Source: Pseudomonas fortuita (GTDB lineage Bacteria; Pseudomonadota; Gammaproteobacteria; Pseudomonadales; Pseudomonadaceae). From it: DNA of 64,000 nt. Position numbers and translations under genes: made by a program. This document shows positions 25,459 to 35,195 of this stretch, piece by piece (position 1 is the stretch's first letter; every line of letters begins with the position of its first letter). The DNA lies in assembly GCF_026898135.2 (NCBI RefSeq), contig NZ_CP114035.2:4195501-4259500 (forward strand). The letters run 5' to 3'. Below the pieces are notes generated by a model, which was not told where the DNA came from, searched no databases, and saw nothing but the letters and a program-made list of their open reading frames with translations.

Positions 25459-27282
25459 CTACTCGCTATGCAGGCTGGCATAAATCGACTCGGCAAGCTT
25501 TTTACTGATGCCGGGGGCTTTGGCGATTTCATCGATACTGGCGCGGTTGAGCTCCTGCAGGCCGCCGAAATGTTTCAGCAGGTCGCGCCGGCGCTTGGGC
25601 CCTACCCCGGCCACATCCTCCAGGCTCGACACCCGGCGGGCCTTGCCGCGGCGAGCGCGGTGGCCGGTAATGGCAAAACGGTGGGCTTCGTCGCGGATCT
25701 GCTGGATCAGGTGCAGGGCCGGTGAATCACCCTTTAGTGTGAACTCGTGGTGCACGTCGTTCAGGTACAGGGTTTCGAAACCGGCCTTGCGGGTGACGCC
25801 CTTGGCCACACCCAGCAGGGTCAGGTCAGTGAAGCCCAATTCCTGCATCACATCCCGGGCCATGTTCAACTGCCCCTTGCCGCCGTCCACCAGCAACACG
25901 TCGGGCAGCTTGCCCTCACCATCCTTGATACGCCCGTAACGGCGGGTCAGGGCCTGGTGCATGGCGGCGTAGTCATCGCCGGCTGTGACGCCTTCGATGT
26001 TGAAGCGGCGATAGTCGGACTTCAGCGCACCTTCGGGGCCGAACACCACGCAACTGGCCACGGTGGCTTCACCACTGGAATGGCTGATGTCGTAGCATTC
26101 CAGCCGCTGCGGTACTTCGTCCAGGCCCAGCACTTCGGCCAAGGCCTCGAAACGTGCGGCCATGTGCTGGCGGTTGGCCAGGCGAGCGTTCAGCGCCTGC
26201 TCGGCGTTGGTCACTGCCAGCTGCTGCCAGCGGGCGCGCGTGCCGCGTACCCGGTGGCTGATGGTCAGCTCGCGGCCACGCAGCGTGTGCAGCGCTGCGG
26301 TGATGGCATCGAAGTCTTCGTGAACAACGTTGACGATCAACTCGCTGGGCAATTCGCGTTCTGCGTTGCCCAGGTAGTACTGGGAAAGGAATGCGGCCAT
26401 GACCTCGGCCACCTCCTCCTCGATGCCCACCTGCGGGAAGAAGTTCTTGCTGCCCAGCACCCGGCCGCCGCGCACGCTGATCAGGTGCACGCAGGCGCCA
26501 CCGGGGTTGACGAAAGCGGCGATGACATCGACGTCGCCACTGCCGCCTTCGATGTACTGCTGGTCCTGCACGCGGCGCAACAAGGCGATCTGGTCGCGCA
26601 ACTCAGCGGCCTTCTCGAAGTCGAGGGCCATGGCGGCCTTCTCCATCTCGGCATTGAGCTCGTTGCCCAGTTGCTGGCTGCGGCCTTCCAGAAACATCAC
26701 CGAGTGGCGCACATCCTCGGCGTATTCTTCGGGGGTGACCAGGTCGGTGCAGGGCCCTTTGCAGCGTTTGATCTGGTACTGCAGGCACGGCCGGGTGCGG
26801 TTGGCGTAGTAACTGTCTTCACACTGGCGCACCGAAAAAGCCTTTTGCAGCAAGCTTAGGCTTTCGCGGATGGCGCCAGCACTGGGGTACGGGCCAAAGT
26901 AGCGGCCCTTGGCCTTCTTCGCCCCACGGTGAATGCCCAGCCGCGGGAACTCACCGTCGGACAGGAACACGTAGGGGTAGGATTTGTCGTCGCGCAGCAG
27001 GATGTTGTACGGCGGCCGCCATTCCTTGATCAGGTTCTGCTCCAGCAGCAACGCCTCGGTTTCGTTGGCGGTGATGGTGGTTTCGACCTGGGCGATGCGC
27101 GCGACCAGCGCGGCGGTCTTGGGCGCCAGGCCGGTCTTGCGGAAATAGCTGGCCAGGCGTTTCTTGAGGTTCTTGGCCTTGCCCACGTAAAGCAGGCGGG
27201 CTTCGCCGTCGAACATCCGGTAAACGCCCGGGCGACCACTGCAGGTGGCCAGGAATGCGCTGGCATCAAACACTTGGGACAT
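25459..27282 (-). CDS. uvrC: Excinuclease ABC subunit C
   Basis: 607 residues, the normal length. N-terminal GIY-YIG nuclease ([30 protein letters not shown]) makes the 3' incision; the UVR motif near residue 205 ([23 protein letters not shown]) binds UvrB; the RNase-H-like C-terminal nuclease ([20 protein letters not shown]...[15 protein letters not shown]) makes the 5' incision; tandem HhH motifs close the protein ([31 protein letters not shown]). It begins 6 bp after gacA, an operon arrangement conserved from E. coli uvrY-uvrC. Confidence 0.97.
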   Translation of the reverse strand: MSQVFDASAFLATCSGRPGVYRMFDGEARLLYVGKAKNLKKRLASYFRKTGLAPKTAALVARIAQVETTITANETEALLLEQNLIKEWRPPYNILLRDDKSYPYVFLSDGEFPRLGIHRGAKKAKGRYFGPYPSAGAIRESLSLLQKAFSVRQCEDSYYANRTRPCLQYQIKRCKGPCTDLVTPEEYAEDVRHSVMFLEGRSQQLGNELNAEMEKAAMALDFEKAAELRDQIALLRRVQDQQYIEGGSGDVDVIAAFVNPGGACVHLISVRGGRVLGSKNFFPQVGIEEEVAEVMAAFLSQYYLGNAERELPSELIVNVVHEDFDAITAALHTLRGRELTISHRVRGTRARWQQLAVTNAEQALNARLANRQHMAARFEALAEVLGLDEVPQRLECYDISHSSGEATVASCVVFGPEGALKSDYRRFNIEGVTAGDDYAAMHQALTRRYGRIKDGEGKLPDVLLVDGGKGQLNMARDVMQELGFTDLTLLGVAKGVTRKAGFETLYLNDVHHEFTLKGDSPALHLIQQIRDEAHRFAITGHRARRGKARRVSSLEDVAGVGPKRRRDLLKHFGGLQELNRASIDEIAKAPGISKKLAESIYASLHSE

Positions 27283-27288
27283 GAGGTT

Positions 27289-27927
27289 CTACAGGCTTGC
27301 GTCGACCATGCCGTGGCGAACGGCCAGCAAGGTCAGTTCGACGTCGCTGGTGACCGAGAGTTTTTCAAAGATCCGATAACGGTAAGTATTGACGGTCTTG
27401 GGCGAGAGGCACAACTTGTCAGAGATGATCTGCACTTTCTGACAGCCAACGATCATCAGGGCAATCTGGATTTCCCGCTCCGACAGTGTATCGAACGGTG
27501 AGCCCTGTGGCTGGAAAGGTTTCAGCGCCAACTGCTGGGCGATTTGCGGGCTGATGTAGCGCTGGCCGGCAAAAGCCAGACGGATGGCCTGAACCATCTC
27601 GTCAAGGCCTGCGCCCTTGGTCAAGTAACCGGCGGCACCGGCTTGCAACAGGCGGGTGGGGAACGGGTCTTCCTCGCACACGGTCACGGCCACTACCTTG
27701 ATATCCGGGTGGCTGCGCAGCAGTTTGCGGGTGGCCTCAAGGCCGCCGATGCCGGGCATTTTCACGTCCATCAGCACCACGTCCGGCTTCAGCTCGCGGG
27801 CCAGTTTGAGCGCGGATTCACCCGAGTCCCCCTCACCCACCACCTGCAAGCCGTCGATGTCGGCCAGCATGCGGGTAATACCGGTTCGTACCAGATCGTG
27901 ATCGTCGACCACTAAGACCCTAATCAA
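27289..27927 (-). CDS. gacA: Response regulator GacA
   Basis: 212 residues from TTG at 27927 (GAGG seven bases upstream), the start used by pseudomonad GacA; a GTG two codons earlier is the alternative. The receiver domain has VVDDHD, phospho-acceptor Asp in VVLMDVKMPG and Lys in YLTKGAG. The C-terminal LuxR/FixJ HTH is TLSEREIQIALMIVGCQKVQIISDKLCLSPKTVNTYRYRIFEKL. GacA is phosphorylated by GacS and drives Rsm sRNA transcription, controlling secondary metabolism and exoproducts. Confidence 0.97.
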   Translation of the reverse strand: MIRVLVVDDHDLVRTGITRMLADIDGLQVVGEGDSGESALKLARELKPDVVLMDVKMPGIGGLEATRKLLRSHPDIKVVAVTVCEEDPFPTRLLQAGAAGYLTKGAGLDEMVQAIRLAFAGQRYISPQIAQQLALKPFQPQGSPFDTLSEREIQIALMIVGCQKVQIISDKLCLSPKTVNTYRYRIFEKLSVTSDVELTLLAVRHGMVDASL

Positions 27928-27990
27928 GCACACACCTCGTCAGCAGGGCGATTGGATCCCGCCACCTTAACAAAATTTTTCCAGGCGGGT

Positions 27991-28380
27991 CTAACGCATT
28001 GCTTCTGTAAGAAACGCCTGACGCACAACAGTGACAGGCCTCACTGTTTGCCTGGGCTTGATATCGCTGCTCAAGCGGCCAAGCAGGTGCCAGATGGCCG
28101 CCTGGTCGTCGATCGGCAATTGCCGGAAGGCGCCCAGCAGCCCTGACTCATCCGTACTCAACCCTTCTAGCGGGGCCGGCGTGCGCATGCCACTAAGCAC
28201 GTACAGTGCATCCACCCCCCTGGCCGCCACTGCTGCCAGGTAATCGACCCGCGGCGTACGCTCGCCACTTTCGTACTTGCCCTGGGCATTGGGTTCGACC
28301 CCACCGATATCGCCAAACACGCGCTGGGTCATGCCCAAGCGCTCACGTTCTTCCCGCAGCCGCGGACCAATCCCGTTCAT
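27991..28380 (-). CDS. XRE-family transcriptional regulator
   Basis: 129 residues; the Met at 28380 has AAGGAG nine bases upstream. An N-terminal Cro/CI HTH (IGPRLREERERLGMTQRVFGDIGGVEPNAQGKYESGERTPRVDYLAAVAARGVDALYVLSG) is followed by a short helical tail. There is no protease or ligand domain. It lies upstream of gacA in the same direction, separated by 63 bp. Its targets are unknown. Confidence 0.85.
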   Translation of the reverse strand: MNGIGPRLREERERLGMTQRVFGDIGGVEPNAQGKYESGERTPRVDYLAAVAARGVDALYVLSGMRTPAPLEGLSTDESGLLGAFRQLPIDDQAAIWHLLGRLSSDIKPRQTVRPVTVVRQAFLTEAMR

Positions 28381-28500
28381 TGTGGGCTTCTCCTTATCCC
28401 TGATCACGCTCATCCTCTGCCGCCCCGTCTACGGGCGACCGTGAGCGTCTGGGCTCACTATGCCGCTGCGCTTCGGTCGCGACAAGCCATCATTACGCTA

Positions 28501-28932
28501 CTAGCCAATCGTACGTTGCATGCGCACAAAGCACTCATCCTCACCCATTTCGACAAAACCATGGCGTTGGTACAACAGGCGCGCCGGGTTGCTGCGAAAC
28601 ACCATCAGCCTGAGCAACGGCAGGCGCCGCTGCCCGGCCCACAGCGCCAGCTCTTCCAATACCCAGCTGCCGACACCGCGCCCGCGATGCTCGGGCAACA
28701 GGTGCAACTCGCGGATAAACAGCGCCTGGCGGTCCTGGCTGAGGCTGCAGAAACCCAACAGGCTGTCGCCTTCGCTGATCAACCACTGCTCGCGCCAACC
28801 CCAGGCCTGGTCGAACGCGTCCTCGATCCAGAGCAGGTCAAATTCACGGTAATACCGCAGCATGGCGCGCCGCGTGAGGTCGCGGGCGAACGTACGGTGA
28901 CTGTCGTTGGCGGGAATCAAATGTAGCGGCAT
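28501..28932 (-). CDS. GNAT-family N-acetyltransferase
   Basis: 143 residues from the Met at 28932; the SD is weak, so a longer start at 28992 cannot be excluded. GNAT motif A is present as LFIRELHLLPEHRGRGVGSWVLEELALWA (RGRGVG binds acetyl-CoA), followed by LRLMVFRSNPARLLYQRHGFVEMGEDE. The acceptor is unknown. Confidence 0.85.
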   Translation of the reverse strand: MPLHLIPANDSHRTFARDLTRRAMLRYYREFDLLWIEDAFDQAWGWREQWLISEGDSLLGFCSLSQDRQALFIRELHLLPEHRGRGVGSWVLEELALWAGQRRLPLLRLMVFRSNPARLLYQRHGFVEMGEDECFVRMQRTIG

Positions 28933-28992
28933 CGCACAATGGGCTCTGGAGATTGGCAGGGCCGGCGATGAGGCCGGTGCAGCAAATGTCAC

Positions 28993-29379
28993 TCACTGGG
29001 CATAGCATACGGGTGAACTGCCAGGCCCATGCCGGTCCAGTTCGCTTTCCAGCCATTCGGCCAGCACCCGGGCGTTATTGTGCTCGGTGTCCTTGCCTGC
29101 ATAAAGCAGGGTTAGCAACCCCTTTCCGGCCAAGTCCAGCAGGGGGTACCAATGCTCTGGATGGGCAGCCAATTCTTCCTGGTAGCACTGGGTAAAACCG
29201 GTAAAGTCGACCGCCCCCTGGTGAAACGCCTTGCGCAATTCATTGGAGGGTGCCACTTCGCGCAACCACTGCCCGTGCAGGTTTTCCTTGCGCAGGTGGC
29301 GCGGCCACAGGCGGTCGACCAGCACTCGCTGGCCATCGTCGCTCGCGACCGCATCGTAGACACGCTTGCAGCGGATCAT
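28993..29379 (-). CDS. DUF488 family protein
   Basis: 128 residues. The start MIRCKRVYDA has GGAG six bases upstream, while an earlier Met would place the SD inside the gene. The sequence VYDAVASDDGQRVLVDRLWPRHLRKENLHGQWLREVAPSNELRKAF and LLTLLYAGKDTEHNNARVLAEWL are typical of the YeaO-like DUF488 group. Function is unknown. Confidence 0.85.
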   Translation of the reverse strand: MIRCKRVYDAVASDDGQRVLVDRLWPRHLRKENLHGQWLREVAPSNELRKAFHQGAVDFTGFTQCYQEELAAHPEHWYPLLDLAGKGLLTLLYAGKDTEHNNARVLAEWLESELDRHGPGSSPVCYAQ

Positions 29380-29506
29380 GGCTGTCTCCGGCATTTACCG
29401 TCCGTCTTGAGCCTAGATAATTCATTGATCGAGGTCACGGCCGGGTTGCGAATTGTTTCTATGCTCAAGGCCTTCGGCAACTTGCCCAATGCCAACCGGA
29501 GCCATC

Positions 29507-31123
29507 ATGGCAACCCCGCTACTGGCCAGCCAGCCGCACCTGGCCCAACGCGACGCCCGCCCGCCACTTGCCCACAAGCCTGGGCGCGCCACCCTCGTGT
29601 TGTTCTTCGGCCTGCTGCTGGCGGGTATCGCCTACACCGCCTGGAGCCTGAAACAGGATGTCAGCGCCAGCGGCACGGTCATCACCACGTTCACGCCGTT
29701 TCTGCTGCTGGGCCTGGCACTGCTGGTTGCCCTGGGCTTCGAATTCGTCAATGGCTTCCACGACACCGCCAACGCGGTAGCCACCGTGATCTATACCCAT
29801 GCGCTGCCGGCACCGGTCGCTGTGGTATGGTCCGGGCTGTGCAACTTTCTGGGCGTGCTGCTTTCCAGTGGCGCAGTGGCATTCGGCATCATCGCCCTGC
29901 TGCCCGTGGAACTGATTCTACAGGTAGGCTCCTCGGCCGGCTTCGCGATGGTTTTTGCCTTGCTGTTGGCGGCGATCATCTGGAACCTCGGCACCTGGTG
30001 GCTGGGGCTACCGGCGTCATCCTCGCACACCCTGATCGGCTCGATCATCGGTGTGGGGGTGGCCAATGCGCTGATGCATGGGCGTGACGGCACCAGCGGC
30101 GTGGACTGGGCCCAGGCCAGCAAGGTGGGTTACGCCCTGCTGTTCTCCCCCCTGATCGGCTTTGCCTGCGCCGCCCTGTTGCTGCTAGCCTTGCGTGCAC
30201 TGGTCAAGCGTCAAGCTTTGTATCAGGCGCCACAAGGCCATACACCGCCGCCTTGGTGGATTCGTGGCGTACTGATCCTGACGTGTACCGGGGTGTCCTT
30301 CGCCCACGGCTCCAACGATGGCCAGAAAGGCATGGGCCTGATCATGTTGATCCTTGTCGGCACCCTGCCAATGGCGTATGCGCTGAACAAAACCATGCCC
30401 AATGAGCAGGCCTTGCAGTTTTCCACCGTCGCCGAAGTGACCCGCCAGGCACTGGTGCGCAGCGCCCCACAAGCGGCCCCGGCCGATCCGCGCCAGACCC
30501 TGACCGCGTTCATTGGCGAGCCCAAGGCCAGCGCGGAACTGGTACCGGCACTGGCGGCGTTGACCGGGATGATCGGCGAAGAGGTCAAAAGCTACGGCTC
30601 GCTCAAGCGCATACCTGCCGAGGCTATGGCCAACGTGCGCAATGATATGTACCTGACCAGCGAAGCCATCCGCCTGATCGAGAAAAACCGCCTGGTGGCA
30701 TTCAATGCCGATACCCGCAGCCAGGTGCAACTGTTCAAGACTCAACTGGACGACGCCACCCGCTACATTCCGCTATGGGTCAAGGTGGCTGTGGCCATCG
30801 CGCTGGGGCTGGGGACGATGGTTGGCTGGCGGCGCATCGTGGTGACAGTGGGCGAGAAGATCGGCAAGACCCACCTGAGCTATGCCCAAGGTGCCTCGGC
30901 GGAGGTCGTTGCCATGTGCACCATTGGCGCAGCGGACATGTTCGGGTTGCCGGTTTCGACCACTCATGTGCTGAGCTCGGGGGTGGCGGGGACCATGGTG
31001 GCGAATGGGTCGGGGATTCAGAAGCGCACGCTGTTCAACTTGCTGATGGCCTGGGTGCTGACCTTGCCGGCGGCGATGCTGTTGGCTGGCAGCCTGTACT
31101 GGCTGCTGAACCACATTTTCTAA
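29507..31123 (+). CDS. PiT-family inorganic phosphate transporter
   Basis: 538 residues; ATG at 29507 with GGAG six bases upstream. Both PiT signature repeats are present: GFEFVNGFHDTANAVATVIYT in the N-terminal half and GVSFAHGSNDGQKGMGLIMLILVGTLP in the second, with later repeats including SAEVVAMCTIGAADMFGLPVSTTHVLSSGVAGTM. About ten to twelve membrane segments flank a long hydrophilic central loop (about residues 300-400). It is likely a low-affinity, proton-coupled importer of metal phosphate. It is a single gene. Confidence 0.9.
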   Translation: MATPLLASQPHLAQRDARPPLAHKPGRATLVLFFGLLLAGIAYTAWSLKQDVSASGTVITTFTPFLLLGLALLVALGFEFVNGFHDTANAVATVIYTHALPAPVAVVWSGLCNFLGVLLSSGAVAFGIIALLPVELILQVGSSAGFAMVFALLLAAIIWNLGTWWLGLPASSSHTLIGSIIGVGVANALMHGRDGTSGVDWAQASKVGYALLFSPLIGFACAALLLLALRALVKRQALYQAPQGHTPPPWWIRGVLILTCTGVSFAHGSNDGQKGMGLIMLILVGTLPMAYALNKTMPNEQALQFSTVAEVTRQALVRSAPQAAPADPRQTLTAFIGEPKASAELVPALAALTGMIGEEVKSYGSLKRIPAEAMANVRNDMYLTSEAIRLIEKNRLVAFNADTRSQVQLFKTQLDDATRYIPLWVKVAVAIALGLGTMVGWRRIVVTVGEKIGKTHLSYAQGASAEVVAMCTIGAADMFGLPVSTTHVLSSGVAGTMVANGSGIQKRTLFNLLMAWVLTLPAAMLLAGSLYWLLNHIF

Positions 31124-31140
31124 ACCTGAACTGCGCCCTT

Positions 31141-31169
31141 TGCAGGAGCGGCCTTGTGCCGCTCCTACA
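31141..31169. repeat. Short REP-like hairpin
   Basis: TGCAGGAGCGGC and GCCGCTCCTACA form a near-perfect stem around CTTGT after the phosphate transporter; it is the core of the GTAGGAGCGG REP type and may terminate both convergent genes. Confidence 0.6.
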
Positions 31170-31200
31170 GGGACCGGTGTACGTGACGGGTTCTGCGTTA

Positions 31201-31896
31201 TCAGCCCGGGATTTTCAGGCCGCGTTGCACCGCCGGCCGTTCGAGGAAATTCGCCAGCACCCGCTGCACTTCCTTGAACTGGTCGAAGCCCACCAACTCA
31301 CGCGCGTTGTAGCGATCCACCAGGTTACGCACCCAAGGGAAGATCGCGATGTCGGCGATGCTGTACTCGTCAGCCATCCACTCCCGACCTTTCAAATGCC
31401 GATCCAGCACACCCAGCAGCCGCTTGGACTCGTTGACGTAGCGGTCACGCGGGCGCTTGTCTTCATATTCCTTGCCAGCGAAGAAATGGAAGAACCCGAC
31501 CTGGCCGAACATCGGCCCGATGCCGCCCATCTGGAACATCAGCCACTGCAGCGTCTGGTAACGCTGGGCAGGGTCCTGGCTGAGCAGTTGTCCACTTTTT
31601 TCCGCCAGGTACTGCAAGATCGCCCCGGATTCGAACAGCGGCAATGGCTGGCCGCCAGGCCCGTCCGGGTCAAGGATGGCGGGGATCTTGTTGTTGGCGC
31701 TGAGCGAAATGAATTCGGGGCTCAACTGGTCATCGTTATCGAAGCTGACCTTGTGCGCCTCGTAGGCCAGGCCGATTTCTTCGAGCATGATCGACACCTT
31801 GACGCCATTGGGCGTCGGCAGCGAATACAGCTGCAGGCGTTCAGGGTGTTTGGCGGGCCACTTGCGGGTGATGGGGAAAGCACTGAGATCGGTCAT
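31201..31896 (-). CDS. Glutathione S-transferase-family protein (YfcG/YghU-like)
   Basis: 231 residues; the ATG at 31896 has AAGG upstream, and the TTG two codons earlier is ignored. The N-terminal thioredoxin-like domain (LQLYSLPTPNGVKVSIMLEEIGLAYEAHKVSF...NNKIPAILD, FESGAILQYLAEKSG) has the TPNG motif of the Nu-class enzymes that act as glutathione-disulfide reductases, and the helical C-terminal domain includes MFGQVGFFHFFAG and YSIADIAIFPWV. It probably reduces disulfides or peroxides with GSH. Confidence 0.87.
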   Translation of the reverse strand: MTDLSAFPITRKWPAKHPERLQLYSLPTPNGVKVSIMLEEIGLAYEAHKVSFDNDDQLSPEFISLSANNKIPAILDPDGPGGQPLPLFESGAILQYLAEKSGQLLSQDPAQRYQTLQWLMFQMGGIGPMFGQVGFFHFFAGKEYEDKRPRDRYVNESKRLLGVLDRHLKGREWMADEYSIADIAIFPWVRNLVDRYNARELVGFDQFKEVQRVLANFLERPAVQRGLKIPG

Positions 31897-31983
31897 GATC
31901 AACCTTGCCTGGGGAATGAACCTGTCACTCTAGAGACATCCCCGGCCGCTGACCATCACCGACCACTCATCCGGGCCGGCAAC

Positions 31984-32481
31984 TCAAGCCTGGCCATGGG
32001 CCTTGAGTTTGAGCTTTTCGGTATCGACACGGACAAACACCGAGTCGGCCGTCACCGTCAGCACATCCTCGGCCCAGACCTCGCAAATCACCCGGCTTTT
32101 GCGCCCCACCTCCCCTTCGACTCGGGCTTTGAGCAAAAGCTCCACACCCATCGGGGTAGGTTTCAGGTAAGTCAGGTTGAGTGTGCCAGTCACGCAATCG
32201 ATACGCGGCAGGCTGCCTGGCTCGCGGCCTTCGTTGCGGTAGTGGTAGGCCATGGCCGCCCAGTTGGAATGGCAGTCGACCAGCATCGCCAGCAGGCCGC
32301 CGTAAACCAGGCCGGGCCAGCCGATAAAGGTGCTGTCGGGTGCGTGCCGGCATATCAGGTGGATGCCGTCGGTGTCCCAGTGGCTTTGCAGGTGCAGCCC
32401 ACTGGGGTGGGCGCAGCCGCAGCCGTAGCAGGTGCCTTCAGGCGCCGCAAGGGCCTGAAGGGAGAGTGGGTGGTCAGTCAT
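31984..32481 (-). CDS. PaaI-like hotdog-fold thioesterase
   Basis: 165 residues; SD AGGAAG. The single hotdog domain has GWPGLVYGGLLAMLVDCHSNWAAMAYH (the HGG-type region reads YGGLLAMLVD, with Asp as probable catalytic acid) and TGTLNLTYLKPTPMG. An N-terminal CYGCGCAHPSGLHL patch with three Cys is of the type seen in some PaaI relatives. It likely hydrolyses an acyl-CoA; the substrate is unknown. It lies between GST and the permease genes, all on the minus strand. Confidence 0.8.
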   Translation of the reverse strand: MTDHPLSLQALAAPEGTCYGCGCAHPSGLHLQSHWDTDGIHLICRHAPDSTFIGWPGLVYGGLLAMLVDCHSNWAAMAYHYRNEGREPGSLPRIDCVTGTLNLTYLKPTPMGVELLLKARVEGEVGRKSRVICEVWAEDVLTVTADSVFVRVDTEKLKLKAHGQA

Positions 32482-32538
32482 ACGCTTCCTGTGCTTGTTG
32501 GAATGGGGGCGCGCAACGCCCCCATTAAAGCAGAAACA

Positions 32539-33921
32539 TCAGGCGGCTTGGGCAACCCCCTGGGCACGCCGTTGGGTCAGCGAAACCAGCAGGATGAATG
32601 CTGTCACCCCAGCGGTCATCAGGGTTTCATAGCGGTAGGCATCGCTGAACAGCATGTAGCCCAGCACCATGACGATGGTGCCGATCACCAGCCAGGTCAG
32701 CCAGGGGAACAGCCACATCTTCAGCTCCAGCGGGCGCCCTTCGCGGTCCGCACGCGCACGCATGCGCAGCTGCGACACGGCAATCACCAGGTACACCAGC
32801 AAGGCGATGGCGCCGGTGGTGGACAGCAAGAAGCCGAACACCTTACCCGGGAACACATAGTTGACCAGGCACCCGGCAAAACCGGCCAGCGTCGAGAAGA
32901 TGACCGCCACGGTCGGCACGCCCGAGCCGGAGATACGCTTGGTCATGCTCAGTGCCTGGCCACGGGCGCCCAGCGAATACAGCATGCGCGACGCGGTGTA
33001 CAGGCCCGAGTTCATGCAACTGGTCACTGCAACCAGCACCACCAGGTCGACCAACAGCTTGGCGCCTGGCACGTTCAGCACTTCCAGCACGCGCTGGAAC
33101 GAACCGACTGCTTTCAGCGCAGGGTCATTCCAGGCTACCAGCGACACCACCAGGAAGATCGACGCCAGGTAGAAGATGGCAATGCGGTACACCACCAGGT
33201 TGGTGGCACGGCGGATCTTGTCTTTCGGGTTTGCGGTTTCGTCAGCGGCAATGGTGACGATTTCGGCGCCGAAGAACGAGAAGATGGTGATCAGCACACC
33301 ACCGAGCACCGTGCCGAACCCGTTGGGCATGAAGCCGCCGTTGTCCCACAGCCGGCTGACTCCGGACACCTCGGCCAGCGGCCAGAAGCCGAATACCGCC
33401 AGGCTGCAGACCACAATGAAGGCAATGATCGCCACCACCTTGACCAGTGCGAACCAGTACTCGAAGGCACCAAAGTTCTTCACGCTGATCAGGTTTGTGC
33501 ACGACAGCACCAGCATGATCAGGAAGGCGAACAACCAGGACGGTACGCCGGGGAAGTAAGCATGCAGGATGTCGGCGCCAGCGATGGCCTCCACCGGAAT
33601 GATCAGCACCCAGAACCACCAGTACAACCAGCCGATGGTAAAGCCCGCCCAAGGGCCGATGGCTTCTGAGGCATAGGTGGAGAACGAGCCGCTGTTAGGG
33701 TTGGCGATGGCCATTTCGCCCAGCATGCGCATCACCAGCAATACCAGCAGGCCGGTCATGGCGTAGGAAATGAGGATGGCCGGGCCGGCGGTGGCGATGG
33801 CGTTCGACGAGCCGATGAACAGGCCGGCGCCGATGATGCCGGCAATGGAGATCATGGACACCTGACGGGAAGTCAGGCCGTGCTGCAGGGAACGCTGTTT
33901 CTTGTTGTCTTGCGAAGCCAT
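32539..33921 (-). CDS. Amino-acid permease of the GABA permease type (APC superfamily)
   Basis: 460 residues from the Met of MASQDNKKQ (GAGGG upstream). Twelve membrane segments begin with the AAT-family signature SMISIAGIIGAGLFIGSSNAIATAGPAILISY, then MLGEMAIANPNSGSFSTYASEAIGPWAGFTIGWLYWWFWVLIIPVEA and SCMNSGLYTASRMLYSLGARGQA. It is closest in pattern to GabP, importing 4-aminobutyrate or a related omega-amino acid. The divergent LysR and class III aminotransferase genes suggest it imports that enzyme's substrate or a precursor. Confidence 0.87.
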   Translation of the reverse strand: MASQDNKKQRSLQHGLTSRQVSMISIAGIIGAGLFIGSSNAIATAGPAILISYAMTGLLVLLVMRMLGEMAIANPNSGSFSTYASEAIGPWAGFTIGWLYWWFWVLIIPVEAIAGADILHAYFPGVPSWLFAFLIMLVLSCTNLISVKNFGAFEYWFALVKVVAIIAFIVVCSLAVFGFWPLAEVSGVSRLWDNGGFMPNGFGTVLGGVLITIFSFFGAEIVTIAADETANPKDKIRRATNLVVYRIAIFYLASIFLVVSLVAWNDPALKAVGSFQRVLEVLNVPGAKLLVDLVVLVAVTSCMNSGLYTASRMLYSLGARGQALSMTKRISGSGVPTVAVIFSTLAGFAGCLVNYVFPGKVFGFLLSTTGAIALLVYLVIAVSQLRMRARADREGRPLELKMWLFPWLTWLVIGTIVMVLGYMLFSDAYRYETLMTAGVTAFILLVSLTQRRAQGVAQAA

Positions 33922-34177
33922 GAAGAACCCTCGAATGGGTCGGCCGCGACAAAGCGGCTGAAGGTCGGAGCAGAATTCTTGTAAATTTCTGATAGTCGTT
34001 TTTGTTGTTTTGCAGATGCCGGAAGCGGGTACTGACCTCCTCTTCACATGACCGGTTGTAATCGTTGATCCAGGTCAGTATTAATCTATAGGCCGGGGTC
34101 AACAAACGACCTTTTCGAACCACATGATTCCGCTTTGGAATGAACTCCTTCCTTTTTTTGCTCGGTATTTGCCCGTC

Positions 34178-35074
34178 ATGTCCAAACGCCTGATGCCTTC
34201 GACCACCGCCCTTCAGTGCTTCGAAGCGGCTGCCCGCCACCTCAGCTTCACCCGCGCGGCCCAGGAACTGCACCTGACGCAAAGCGCCGTCAGCAAGCAG
34301 GTGGCGCAGCTCGAAGACATGCTCTCGCACTCCCTGTTCCAGCGCATTCGTCGGCGCCTGCACCTGACCCCGGCGGGTGCGCTGTACCTCACCGAAGTGA
34401 ACAAGATCCTCACCCAGATCGATATTTCCAGCCGCTACATCCTCAGCTACGGCGACGAAACCGAAGTGCTGCGTATTGCTACCCAGCCTACCTTCGGCGC
34501 GCGCTGGCTAGTGCCCAAGCTCAAGGGTTTCGGCGACCGCTACCCCCGCATTCACCTGGACGTGCGCAACGAGCTGGAGCCATTCGACCTGGTGCAGGCC
34601 AAGGCCGACGTGGCTTTTTTCTTCGGCCAGGGCACCTGGCCTGGGGCCACTTGCATCGAGCTGTTCAGCGAAGAAGTGGTACCGGTATGCAGCCCGCAGC
34701 TGCTGGCCAACCACCCCTTTGAAAGCGCCCAGGCGCTTACCGAGCACCGCCTGCTGCAATGCGTGTCGCGCCCGGAGGCCTGGCATGAATGGTTCCTGGG
34801 GTTGGGGCTACACAGCCAGAACAGCTACCACGGGCCGCGTTTCGACACGTTCTACCTGTGCATCCGCGCAGCGATCGCCGGTTGCGGCATAGCCCTGATT
34901 CCGCGCTACCTGGTGGCCGAGGAGCTGAGCGAGGGCAAGCTGGTGGTGGCCTGGGACCACCCGGTGGCGAGCAACGGCAAGCACTTTATCGCGCATGCCG
35001 AGCATGCGGCCGAAGTGCCCAAGATCAGGGCCTTTGTGCAGTGGATTCGGGAGCGGGTGGCTGAGGGGGACTGA
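34178..35074 (+). CDS. LysR-family regulator (GcvA-like)
   Basis: 298 residues from the Met of MSKRLMPSTTALQCFEAAARHLSFTRAAQELHLTQSAVSKQVAQLEDML, the normal family start; the SD is weak and an upstream Met at 34124 is possible. The HTH is followed by a substrate-binding domain (VLRIATQPTFGARWLVPKLKGFGDRYPRIHLDV). It is divergent from the permease and 121 bp upstream of the aminotransferase, so it probably regulates both. Confidence 0.88.
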   Translation: MSKRLMPSTTALQCFEAAARHLSFTRAAQELHLTQSAVSKQVAQLEDMLSHSLFQRIRRRLHLTPAGALYLTEVNKILTQIDISSRYILSYGDETEVLRIATQPTFGARWLVPKLKGFGDRYPRIHLDVRNELEPFDLVQAKADVAFFFGQGTWPGATCIELFSEEVVPVCSPQLLANHPFESAQALTEHRLLQCVSRPEAWHEWFLGLGLHSQNSYHGPRFDTFYLCIRAAIAGCGIALIPRYLVAEELSEGKLVVAWDHPVASNGKHFIAHAEHAAEVPKIRAFVQWIRERVAEGD

Positions 35075-35162
35075 CTTAACCTATACCGGCCAGTTCACGA
35101 ATTCAGGGAATGACCGCAATCGAATAATTCGTTTGCAGAATAACCCCCCAACACGCTTGGAT

Positions 35163-35170
35163 AATAAGAA
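35163..35170 (+). promoter_or_regulatory. Hfq/Crc-type A-rich motif before the aminotransferase
   Basis: AATAAGAA fits AAnAAnAA and lies ten bases before the AAAGG SD, suggesting catabolite repression of translation. Confidence 0.4.
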
Positions 35171-35195
35171 ACTTGAACAAAGGTCCCGCGTGCCC

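Noticed and set aside
25747..26859. 370-codon frame antisense to uvrC
   Set aside because: Shadow of uvrC codon bias; no start signal.
30775..33669. 964-codon plus-strand frame across the PiT, GST, thioesterase and permease genes
   Set aside because: It runs opposite or out of frame to four well-supported genes and has no recognisable domain.
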